Source: Clostridiales bacterium (lineage in GTDB: Bacteria > Bacillota > Clostridia > Saccharofermentanales > UBA5734). From it: a DNA stretch of 5,613 nt. The stretch spans positions 1-5,613 of the forward strand of contig SLHU01000321.1 of assembly GCA_007135995.1 (NCBI GenBank), read 5' to 3'. The position numbers were made by a program, and so were the translations under genes. Below, piece after piece: positions 1 to 5,555 of this stretch; within the stretch, counting starts at the first letter, position 1; every line of letters starts with the position of its first letter. A model generated the notes under the pieces. The model did no database searches and was not told the DNA's origin. It saw only the letters and a program-made list of their open reading frames with translations.

Positions 1-637
1 AGTCTTTCATCATAATAAATTTATCCGCGAACCGCAGTGCCAGGTTCAGATCGTGCATGGTGACAACCGCGGAAATCTCATGTTCGAGCACAATCTGCTT
101 AATCAGGCTGATCACCTCAAGCTGGTTTTTCAGATCAAGATTGCTCGTTGGCTCATCAAACAAAAGAATATCGGGCTGCTGAGCCAGCGCCCGGGCAATA
201 GCCACCTTTTGTGTTTCGCCGCCAGAAAGCTCTGTTACCAGCCGCATCGCGTAGGGAGATAAAGAAAGCCGTTCCATCAGTTTCTGGACCAATTCCAGAT
301 CGCTTTCTACGATATCCCATTTGATATAAGGCTTTCGGCCGAGTAAAATCGCGTCAAAAACAGTTGTTTCAGAAAACTGACTGTTTTGCGCCACATACCC
401 GATTCGCTGCGCCAATGTATTGCCATCCATATTGCGTATGGTATCGCCGTCAACAAAAACATCACCTGACTGCATCTTTAAAATCCGATTCAAACACTTA
501 AGCAGGGTTGATTTACCCACGCCATTCGTGCCCAGTATTGCGACACATTCGTTTTTTTCAACCGAAAAGACAAGATCATCAAGCACTTTAATGCTGGGAT
601 ACTGAAAACAGACATTTTTAACTTCAAGACTTATCAA
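1..637 (-). CDS. ABC transporter ATP-binding protein, FecE/FepC type (partial, C-terminus beyond the left edge)
   Basis: This is the cytoplasmic ATPase that powers the FecCD-type permease encoded just upstream. 212 residues are visible and the rest is cut off at the left edge; the family is usually about 250-270 residues. Every core motif is present and in order: Walker A GTNGVGKST (36-44), Q-loop Gln84 in YVAQN, signature LSGGE (137-141), Walker B ILLFDEPT (157-164), D-loop NLD (166-168) and H-loop His195 in TMHDLNLAL. The start is a TTG at 637-635, read from frame continuity (the protein then begins MISLEVKNVCFQYP, a normal start for this family). It overlaps the permease stop as TTGA, which suggests translational coupling, and a GAGGGGG stretch lies 11 nt upstream. 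The SGGETQ form of the signature is a slight variant. The transported substrate (siderophore, heme, corrinoid, molybdate or other metal complex) cannot be read from the ATPase. Confidence 0.93.
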   Translation of the reverse strand, partial: MISLEVKNVCFQYPSIKVLDDLVFSVEKNECVAILGTNGVGKSTLLKCLNRILKMQSGDVFVDGDTIRNMDGNTLAQRIGYVAQNSQFSETTVFDAILLGRKPYIKWDIVESDLELVQKLMERLSLSPYAMRLVTELSGGETQKVAIARALAQQPDILLFDEPTSNLDLKNQLEVISLIKQIVLEHEISAVVTMHDLNLALRFADKFIMMKD

Positions 638-1809
638 GTGACTCGTTGCCCCCTCATCAGCAAATATAAAAACATAGGACCGCCAAAAAGACTTGTCAGC
701 GCCCCAACTGGCAAAACAACCGGTGATATGACCGTTCTGGCCAGTGTGTCAGCGATCAGCAGGATAGCAGATCCGGCCAGCGCTGAAGCGGGGATTAAAA
801 ACCGGTGATCAGCGCCGATGATCCGTTTCATGATCTGCGGACCAATCAGACCAACAAAGCCGATCATGCCCAAAAATGAAACGGCTACAGAGGTTATCAG
901 GGCTGACACCAGCAGTCCCCAGAAACGAACCCGCTGTGTGTCGACACCCAAAGCTTTGGCCGTCTCTTCACCATTGGCCAGCGCGTTATAATGCCATCGC
1001 TGAAAGAAAAAGAAAATAAGGCTGACAACCACCACGACACTTAAAATCAGCACTTCATTCCATGAGGCGCGTCCCAGGTCGCCAAATGCCCAGAAAACCG
1101 CAGCAGCAATCTTAATGTCAGCCGCGAAATACTGTATGATCGTTGTGCCTGCGGTAAATAGCGAGCCAAGCGCCACGCCGGCCAGGATGATCGACTGCGG
1201 TGAAAATCCGCGCATCTTAGCCAGTGTCAGGATGATTCCCATCGCACCCATGGAACAGGCAAACGCGAAGATGGTCACCAGATAGGGATTATTGATCGCG
1301 ACTGAATCACCGGCTGTATGCAAAATGGTGCCGGCACTGAAGACAATGATCGCCAGATTCGCGCCAAAAACAGCCGCGTTGCTGATCCCCAGCGTCATCG
1401 GAGAAGCCAGCGGATTTTTCATCGTGTTTTGCATCACACAGCCAGATATGGAAAGGCCGGCGCCTGCCATCAGTGCCGCAATCACCCGCGGCAGCCGAAT
1501 CCTCCAGACAACCATGGTCGCCCTCTCATCGCCAAATCCAGCCAGCGTCTTGAGCACGTCCCACGGATTAAGACTCGCGGCTCCGGCGTTGACGCACACC
1601 AGCATCAAGACAAATACCAGTAGTGTCATCAAAAGCAGAATCAGCCATTTGCGGCGAATATGCTGATGATACGCCGCGACACGATCTGCTTTTGCGGTAC
1701 TGGTTATCAAGCGATCTTTGTCCGCAGCGTGAACGTTGCTCACACTGCGGACGTTTGCCTCACGCGTTTTCCGGGTTGTTACTGGCAGGTTTTCCGTTTT
1801 CTCGTTCAT
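634..1809 (-). CDS. FecCD-family ABC transporter permease (metal-chelate/cobalamin type)
   Basis: This is the membrane permease of a type II ABC importer of the iron-siderophore/heme/cobalamin class; two copies normally pair with two ATPases. It has 391 residues from the chosen ATG at 1809, which lies 4 nt after the FmdE stop. A longer frame back to 1866 would overlap fmdE by 53 nt and is less likely. Family hallmarks are RLPR (105-108), the NPLASPMTLG block (132-141), FVGLIGPQIMKRIIGADHR (318-336) and the C-terminal VGALTSLFGGPMFLYLL region (about 368-384). The first membrane helix is at about 55-73 and roughly ten hydrophobic helices follow. The charged stretch of about 54 residues before helix 1 is longer than usual for the family. 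The gene is followed directly by its ATPase through a TTGA overlap. A substrate-binding lipoprotein, needed for this importer class, is not in the window and may lie beyond the left edge. Confidence 0.93.
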   Translation of the reverse strand: MNEKTENLPVTTRKTREANVRSVSNVHAADKDRLITSTAKADRVAAYHQHIRRKWLILLLMTLLVFVLMLVCVNAGAASLNPWDVLKTLAGFGDERATMVVWRIRLPRVIAALMAGAGLSISGCVMQNTMKNPLASPMTLGISNAAVFGANLAIIVFSAGTILHTAGDSVAINNPYLVTIFAFACSMGAMGIILTLAKMRGFSPQSIILAGVALGSLFTAGTTIIQYFAADIKIAAAVFWAFGDLGRASWNEVLILSVVVVVSLIFFFFQRWHYNALANGEETAKALGVDTQRVRFWGLLVSALITSVAVSFLGMIGFVGLIGPQIMKRIIGADHRFLIPASALAGSAILLIADTLARTVISPVVLPVGALTSLFGGPMFLYLLMRGQRVT

Positions 1810-1813
1810 CAGC

Positions 1814-2359
1814 TTACCAGCCGCGATGATAAGATTTAAAGCAGTCCAGACACACTTTCTGCTCATCTTGCAAACGCATCATATGCTCAGGAGCCGATTC
1901 ACCGCAAGATTCACAGACGACACTGGTAAACAGGCGCGCCTGCTCAGGCAGATCAAATTCGGGAACCGATAGAGCAAACGTTTGCTCCGCAGGTGCTTCC
2001 AGCAGATACCGCTGCCAGTCCTCACGGCTCATATCCGGATCTGATTTCGGCTTCAAAACAACCCTCACCTTATCGCCGCTGTTTCTGCAGAAAAAAGAAA
2101 ATGCCATCTTTCCGGTTGGACGGTAAATCAAGTTGCCTTTACCCATCGTGCAGCTGGTCAGTACCTGCACCGCGTCCACGCCGCAGGCATCATTTTCTGT
2201 GACACAAACAATTTCCTCGTCCTTTGCTGCAGAATCCTCCCGGTCAACGGGTTTACCAAGCTGATCCATGGCAATTTGTGCCGCGCGAAAACCAATCGCC
2301 AGCCCGGGACATTCATGTCCGTGGAAAGCCACACATTTTTCCCATAGTTTCTGATTCAT
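1814..2359 (-). CDS. FmdE-family protein with C-terminal zinc ribbon
   Basis: 181-residue soluble protein of the FmdE family (named for subunit E of molybdenum formylmethanofuran dehydrogenase operons; most bacterial members have no assigned reaction). The N-terminal domain shows the family motif FHGHECPGLAIGFR (12-25; His13, His15 and Cys17 are likely metal ligands) and a second conserved block, ENDACGVDAVQVLTSCTMGKGN (55-76; Cys59, Cys70). A four-cysteine zinc ribbon closes the protein: Cys149-x2-Cys152 and Cys170-x2-Cys173. An AGGAGG box 5 nt before the ATG fixes the start. The permease begins 4 nt after the stop, so the protein probably serves the transporter, for example in binding, sensing or handling the imported metal or cofactor; that role is inference. 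There is no formylmethanofuran dehydrogenase gene here, so the name should not be read as evidence of methanogenesis. Confidence 0.9.
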   Translation of the reverse strand: MNQKLWEKCVAFHGHECPGLAIGFRAAQIAMDQLGKPVDREDSAAKDEEIVCVTENDACGVDAVQVLTSCTMGKGNLIYRPTGKMAFSFFCRNSGDKVRVVLKPKSDPDMSREDWQRYLLEAPAEQTFALSVPEFDLPEQARLFTSVVCESCGESAPEHMMRLQDEQKVCLDCFKSYHRGW

Positions 2360-2364
2360 ACGAT

Positions 2365-2372
2365 CCTCCTTT
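2365..2372 (-). promoter_or_regulatory. Strong ribosome binding site of the FmdE-like gene
   Basis: On the minus strand AAAGGAGG is followed by ATCGT and then the ATG at 2359. This near-perfect Shine-Dalgarno sequence allows fmdE to be translated independently of the broken frame upstream. Confidence 0.85.
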
Positions 2373-2409
2373 TATAATGTAAGGTTGTTCTGTTGTTACT
2401 ACGATGTTA

Positions 2410-2860
2410 TTATTCTGTCATTTTCCAGCCCATTTCTGCGATCGTTGTATGGACAGTTTCATGAACCAGACCATCTTGCGCGATCATTTCCAGATATGCC
2501 AGCGCCTTTTTTTCTGTCTCTTCATCTGCATTTCCATAGGTCACTGCTCTTTTGCCAGACGTCTGGCATGTTCCAGCATTTCAAGAGAAACATCAATGCC
2601 TGTCGTATGTGGCACTTACAGAGCACAAAAAAACCATCACCCCGTCTTCTGACGAACATGACAGCCTTCATAGCCGAGTTAATATTCAATAACGCTTTTC
2701 GCCTGGCTCAAAGGATTGATGGTCGGTCGTTCAGATCTTATCCAGCACATTGATTCACATGATGCCGGCAGTCCCTTCTCATCAACAGACCCATTAAAAA
2801 CTCATTTTGCAAAACCGGGATTTCAATCCCTGACGATATGCTTCTGCACACCTCAATGAA
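2410..2860 (-). pseudogene. Decayed protein-coding gene of unknown function, five frame pieces
   Basis: The 450 bp ahead of fmdE hold protein-like reading in the same direction, broken by four frame changes. Piece A (about 2860-2741) includes SGIEIPVLQNEFLMGLLMRR and ends at a TAA. Piece B (about 2790-2682) includes SERPTINPLSQAKSVIEY, then TAA. Piece C (about 2695-2609) reads INSAMKAVMFVRRRGDGFF. Piece D (2609-2544) reads HTTGIDVSLEMLEHARRLAKE, one residue less of which is shown here: TTGIDVSLEMLEHARRLAKE, then TGA. Piece E (2544-2413) reads TYGNADEETEKKALAYLEM and ends GLVHETVHTTIAEMGWKMTE before tandem TAA stops at 2412 and 2409. Joined, they give roughly 145 residues with normal amphipathic composition and several Cys. 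I do not recognise the family. AYLEMIAQDGLVH and SQAKSVIEY faintly recall Cys-rich 4Fe-4S-type proteins, which is too weak to name. The gene sits 50 nt before fmdE behind an intact-looking promoter, so it was probably the first gene of this operon. Sequencing error is a weaker explanation because the neighbouring genes are clean. Confidence 0.6.
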
Positions 2861-2864
2861 ATTA

Positions 2865-2894
2865 ACTATATAGCATAGAGAAGCTTACAGTCAA
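2865..2894 (-). promoter_or_regulatory. Sigma-70-type promoter for the decayed gene and the fmdE-ABC block
   Basis: On the minus strand TTGACT (2894-2889) is followed after 18 nt by TATAGT (2870-2865), or after 16 nt by TATATA (2872-2867). Both are close to the -35/-10 consensus. It lies just before the first piece of the broken gene and is the best promoter candidate for the whole leftward block. A short inverted repeat TTGAG/CTCAA (2898-2902/2914-2918) lies just upstream of the -35 and could be an operator, but it is short. Confidence 0.55.
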
Positions 2895-2920
2895 GGGTTG
2901 AGAAGTCGTGCCCCTCAAAT

Positions 2921-2934
2921 ATCATGATCATGAT
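2921..2934. repeat. 14-bp perfect palindrome
   Basis: ATCATGATCATGAT reads the same on both strands. It sits between the leftward promoter (2865-2894) and the REP-like doublet, where a regulator could bind. No known operator consensus was recognised. Confidence 0.5.
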
Positions 2935-2937
2935 TTG

Positions 2938-2965
2938 TGATCTGTAAAACTTTGGTGCCAGGCAC
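2938..2965 (+). repeat. REP-like direct repeat, copy 1
   Basis: 28-bp unit beginning TGATCTGTAAAACTTTGG and ending in the palindromic core GTGCC-A-GGCAC (2955-2965). It is identical to copy 2 at 27 of 28 positions; the only difference is the central base of the palindrome (A2960 here, T2993 in copy 2). Palindromes of the GTGCC(A/T)GGCAC kind are known in many bacteria as dispersed intergenic repeats, often linked to Y1 (REP-type) transposases. No transposase gene is present here. Confidence 0.8.
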
Positions 2966-2970
2966 TTTAT

Positions 2971-2998
2971 TGATCTGTAAAACTTTGGTGCCTGGCAC
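2971..2998 (+). repeat. REP-like direct repeat, copy 2
   Basis: Second copy of the same 28-bp unit, offset by exactly 33 bp with TTTAT between the copies. Its palindrome is longer because the flanks also match: TGGTGCC-T-GGCACCA (2986-3000). The central T complements the central A of copy 1, so the two palindromic cores are reverse complements of each other and could pair with each other as well as with themselves. Confidence 0.8.
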
Positions 2999-3016
2999 CA
3001 TTTTTTTCTCTTTTTT
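2986..3016 (+). terminator. Intrinsic-terminator-like hairpin formed by REP copy 2
   Basis: The palindrome TGGTGCC-T-GGCACCA (2986-3000) can fold into a 6-bp stem with a 3-nt loop and is followed directly by seven T, then CTC and six more T (3001-3016). On the plus strand this has the form of a rho-independent terminator. No plus-strand gene ends upstream, so if functional it would block stray transcription from entering ldhA. The short tight loop lowers confidence. Confidence 0.4.
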
Positions 3017-3102
3017 AAAACAAGGGACACACAGCTGTTGCTTGATGCGAAACAGCCTGAGCATGATTCGTGATCTGGATTACGGTTTTTTCGATTAATC
3101 TA

Positions 3103-3111
3103 TGACATAAT
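3103..3111 (+). promoter_or_regulatory. Extended -10 promoter candidate for ldhA
   Basis: TGACATAAT combines the TGn extension with CATAAT, one mismatch from TATAAT. The base run 17 nt upstream (CGGTTT, 3083-3088) is a poor -35, which is tolerable for an extended -10 promoter. It lies about 60 bp before the ldhA start. No Rex-type TTGTGA-n6-TCACAA operator, common for fermentative ldh genes, was found around it. Confidence 0.4.
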
Positions 3112-3133
3112 AAATTTTTTAGAACACGATATT

Positions 3134-3143
3134 GATGCGCATC
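3134..3143. promoter_or_regulatory. 10-bp palindrome in the ldhA leader
   Basis: GATGCGCATC is a perfect palindrome between the proposed -10 and the ribosome site. It could be an operator or could be chance; it matches no operator I recognise. Confidence 0.25.
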
Positions 3144-3153
3144 GCTTAGGCCG

Positions 3154-3160
3154 AAAGGAG
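3154..3160 (+). promoter_or_regulatory. Ribosome binding site of ldhA
   Basis: AAAGGAG lies 9 nt before the ATG at 3170 and supports that start. Confidence 0.8.
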
Positions 3161-3169
3161 TCTCATAAG

Positions 3170-4210
3170 ATGGACAAAAAGAAAATCGCTTTTTTTGACG
3201 CAAAACCGTATGATCATATCTGGATGGACAATCTAAAAGAATCATTTGGATTTGAGTTGAAATATTTTGAAAGCCGTCTGAACCACGACACAGTTAAACT
3301 GGCACAGGGGCTGGACGGCGTTATTGCTTTTGTTAATGATACAGTTGATGCACCCGTCATTCATGCACTCTATGAAGATGGCATTCATGTGATTGCTTTG
3401 CGGTGTGCGGGGTACAATCATGTTGATTTTCAAGCTGCCTTTGGCAAAGTGCATGTTCTGCATGTACCTGCCTATTCTCCATATGCGGTCGCTGAACATG
3501 CCGCAGCGCTTCTGTTGTCTCTGAATCGAAAAATACATCGTGCTTATAACAGAACACGAGATTTCAACTTCAGTATCAATGGACTGACAGGGTTTGATCT
3601 GCACGATAAAACAGCCGGGATTATCGGGACCGGAAAAATCGGCAGAGTATTTATTGATATCTGCCGTGGTTTTGGCATGAAAGTGCTGGCCTATGATCCT
3701 TATCCGATCGAAGACAGTGATATCAAATATGTCAGTCTCAATGAACTGATTAAACAGTCAGACATTATATCCCTGCATTGTCCGCTGACGCCTGACACGC
3801 ACCATATCATCAGCGCGGATGCTTTAGAAAAGGTCAAAAAAGGGGCTATCATCATCAACACCTCACGCGGTTCCCTGATCGACAGCCTGGCCCTGATTGA
3901 TGCAATTAAATCAGGTCATCTGGGTGGTGCCGGACTCGATGTCTATGAAGAAGAATCAGACGTCTTTTATGAAGATTTATCTGCTTCGGTTATTCAGGAT
4001 GATGTCCTGGCCCGTCTGGTAACCTTGCCCAATGTGCTGATCACCTCACACCAGGCCTTTCTTACCGGGGAAGCTTTGGAAAATATCGCCCGGACAACGC
4101 TTCAAAACCTGCGCCAGTTTTTTGACGGCGAACCGCTGCCGCATGAAATATGTTACCAGTGCCATAAGTATGGAAAATGCGACCGCAAACACCGGGAACG
4201 CTGTTTTTAG
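3170..4210 (+). CDS. ldhA: D-lactate dehydrogenase (LdhA-type D-2-hydroxyacid dehydrogenase) with Cys-rich C-terminal tail
   Basis: This cytoplasmic NADH-dependent enzyme reduces pyruvate to D-lactate and so regenerates NAD+ in fermentation. Its 346 residues align along nearly their full length with the E. coli LdhA type as I remember it, for example ESFGFEL (24-30), IALRCAGYNHVD (75-86), NRKIHRAYNRTRD (119-131), SLHCPLTPDT (201-210) and HQAFLTGEAL (294-303). The NAD-binding Rossmann motif is GTGKIG (153-158), with the acidic Asp176 that favours NADH after the second strand. Catalytic residues are Arg233 (TSRGSLID), the Glu in DVYEEE (260-262) and His294. LdhA normally ends soon after the GE-x-P-x-E motif, near residue 329. 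Here about 20 extra residues carry Cys328, Cys331, Cys337 and Cys345 (C-x2-C-x5-C-x7-C) among His and basic residues. A good ribosome site supports the start. The gene stands alone and converges on the UROD-like gene 43 bp away. Confidence 0.93.
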   Translation: MDKKKIAFFDAKPYDHIWMDNLKESFGFELKYFESRLNHDTVKLAQGLDGVIAFVNDTVDAPVIHALYEDGIHVIALRCAGYNHVDFQAAFGKVHVLHVPAYSPYAVAEHAAALLLSLNRKIHRAYNRTRDFNFSINGLTGFDLHDKTAGIIGTGKIGRVFIDICRGFGMKVLAYDPYPIEDSDIKYVSLNELIKQSDIISLHCPLTPDTHHIISADALEKVKKGAIIINTSRGSLIDSLALIDAIKSGHLGGAGLDVYEEESDVFYEDLSASVIQDDVLARLVTLPNVLITSHQAFLTGEALENIARTTLQNLRQFFDGEPLPHEICYQCHKYGKCDRKHRERCF

Positions 4211-4253
4211 ACAAATGACATGCATTTAGCTGGCCAGCATGCTGGTTATAGGT
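4211..4253. other. Convergent gap with overlapping palindromes
   Basis: The 43 bp between the two convergent stops hold GCTGGCCAGC (4229-4238) overlapping CCAGCATGCTGG (4234-4245), plus CATGC/GCATG arms (4219-4223/4237-4241). These could form alternative hairpins that end both transcripts, but there is no adjacent T tract on either strand, so a standard intrinsic terminator cannot be claimed. Confidence 0.3.
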
Positions 4254-5318
4254 TTATGTATGCTTGCGAAACCATTCAAGCAACTGCTCCGCTTCCTGCG
4301 CTGAATCGGCCCTGGTTGAGTAGGTCACCAGCGTTGGATCAAGCTCAGTGTGCATCCACTTGATCATTTCAATGCTGCCATGAACCGCGACAGCTTTTCC
4401 GCCTGCTTGTACCTTCTTGAACAAATTAAGAAAACCCGCATGTGTGCCGTTTCCTTCGCCGGGAACATAATCCAGCAGATACAGGCCTTTTGACGCAATC
4501 AGGTCATCCGCATGAATCAATGCCCCGGGCCCGTCCCAGTGATAACGAACACGACCCACGATCTCCGCTTCTTCTTCAAGTGCCGGCAAGGCCCAGCGCC
4601 GAAACATATCTGTGCCAATCATACAGCTGAAATCACACTGCAAAGTCGCGCCGCTTTTTCGCGGCAAGAAACCGGCTTTTCGGGTTGCGTCCCAAACATC
4701 CATAAAAACCTGGCGTGCGCTTGCCATCGCCTGGTCAATCGTCTCCGGACAATCGAGCAAATCAAGGCAAAGACTTTCTGCACCCCTGACAGCCAGGAGC
4801 AGATCCATGTTGGTGTGTAAGTCAATCGGATTGATCAGCATGTTGCCTTCTGCTTTGTTAGCCATCAGAGAGATATACGTGAGCATGCGCTGCCAAAGCG
4901 GATCTTGTTCCTGAATCTTCAGCGGCAGTACATCCTTCCAGTCTTCTACGAACGGTACAGACCAGTTTGTGTCCATTGAATCAGGATGAAAACTAAGCGC
5001 TCCACCACAAAAAGCTGCAATCTCATCACAGCCAAAACTCAGAAAAGCCGAAGGAATCGCCTCGCCTAAATAAAGATTTGACTCAGCGTTTCGAAGCACG
5101 CCGTCCGTTAAGGCATTCAGATCACCGTTGACACGGTTATAATAGTTATCAGGATAAGGCTCATAATCGGCAAAGGCCGGATTAGGTGCCGTAATACTGA
5201 CAATCGGCCGGTCGATCATATCGCCCTGCCAGAATGCGTCCCAGCGTTTTAACGCTTCATCGTAATCAGGTTTTAAACTGAGCTGTTTTTTTGAAGAACA
5301 TGTCTCGTAATCTTTCAT
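4254..5318 (-). CDS. Uroporphyrinogen decarboxylase-like protein (UROD/corrinoid methyltransferase superfamily)
   Basis: 354-residue soluble protein of the UROD superfamily. It belongs to the branch common in anaerobes, where members are UROD-like but act, or are thought to act, in corrinoid-dependent methyl transfer rather than heme synthesis. Visible family marks are RWDAFWQGDMIDRP (25-38), DLHTNMDLLLAVRG (166-179), LQCDFSCMIG (226-235, with Cys228 and Cys232), YHWDGPGALIHADDL (259-273) and DYVPGEGNG (283-291). The length fits the family. I chose the ATG at 5318 because GGGTGAG lies just upstream and the protein then begins close to the conserved region. The longer frame to 5417 would begin inside the proposed -10 box and adds 33 atypical residues. 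No corrinoid protein, methyltransferase partner or activator is next to it. The substrate is unknown, and a role in heme synthesis is unlikely given the absence of other hem genes here. Confidence 0.85.
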   Translation of the reverse strand: MKDYETCSSKKQLSLKPDYDEALKRWDAFWQGDMIDRPIVSITAPNPAFADYEPYPDNYYNRVNGDLNALTDGVLRNAESNLYLGEAIPSAFLSFGCDEIAAFCGGALSFHPDSMDTNWSVPFVEDWKDVLPLKIQEQDPLWQRMLTYISLMANKAEGNMLINPIDLHTNMDLLLAVRGAESLCLDLLDCPETIDQAMASARQVFMDVWDATRKAGFLPRKSGATLQCDFSCMIGTDMFRRWALPALEEEAEIVGRVRYHWDGPGALIHADDLIASKGLYLLDYVPGEGNGTHAGFLNLFKKVQAGGKAVAVHGSIEMIKWMHTELDPTLVTYSTRADSAQEAEQLLEWFRKHT

Positions 5319-5407
5319 ACATCTCACCCGCTCATATCGCATGCTCTTTAATGAAACTCTCGCATACGCTTTGCTGAAAATTAATGAATTCAAATGCCAC
5401 TGGTCGT

Positions 5408-5416
5408 ATTCTAGCA
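5408..5416 (-). promoter_or_regulatory. Extended -10 promoter candidate for the UROD-like gene
   Basis: On the minus strand TGCTAGAAT has the TGn extension and TAGAAT, one mismatch from TATAAT. The sequence 17 nt upstream (ATGTAT or TGTATA) is a poor -35, so an activator may be needed. The inferred transcript would start near 5401, leaving a leader of about 80 nt before the ATG at 5318. Confidence 0.4.
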
Positions 5417-5447
5417 TGAAGCATAAAGCATATACATTGATTTATGC
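5413..5447. repeat. Tandem heptamers and inverted repeat upstream of the UROD-like gene
   Basis: Three head-to-tail heptamers of form AGCATRW cover 5413-5433. An inverted repeat GCATAAA (5421-5427)/TTTATGC (5441-5447), with a 13-nt spacer, overlaps them. Relative to the proposed extended -10 this region covers about -15 to -46, where an activator or repressor would bind. Confidence 0.45.
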
Positions 5448-5555
5448 GCTTAATACATGTCATTATGTGATCTATGACCACCCCGTGTATAAAAGTTCCA
5501 TTATTTCCCTTATCCGGCTATGTTGATGACAAAAACGGCAGAAGCAAACTTCCTT

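Noticed and set aside
1292..1666. 124-codon plus-strand open frame inside the permease region
   Set aside because: It is a shadow of the FecCD gene, whose family motifs on the minus strand are unmistakable.
2385..2418. Direct repeat TTGTTCTGT/TTATTCTGT upstream of fmdE as a possible operator
   Set aside because: The second half lies in the last codons and stop of the decayed gene, and the repeat is short and imperfect.
2385..2753. 122-codon plus-strand open frame between fmdE and ldhA
   Set aside because: It has no ribosome site and odd composition, and it lies antisense to the decayed minus-strand gene, whose pieces read as more natural protein.
2817..2830. GGGATTTCAATCCC, reminiscent of a CRISPR repeat end
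   Set aside because: It occurs once, with no spacer-repeat periodicity and no cas genes. It falls inside the decayed coding frame.
2936..3111. Rex or CRP-type operator upstream of ldhA
   Set aside because: TTGTGA-like half sites occur, but no matching TCACAA half at the required spacing was found.
3015..3245. 76-codon minus-strand open frame over the ldhA leader
   Set aside because: It overlaps the ldhA ribosome site and start on the opposite strand, and has no ribosome site or recognisable protein features.
5341..5526. 61-codon plus-strand open frame at the right end
   Set aside because: It has no ribosome site, overlaps the UROD-like gene's promoter region on the other strand, and has no recognisable protein features.
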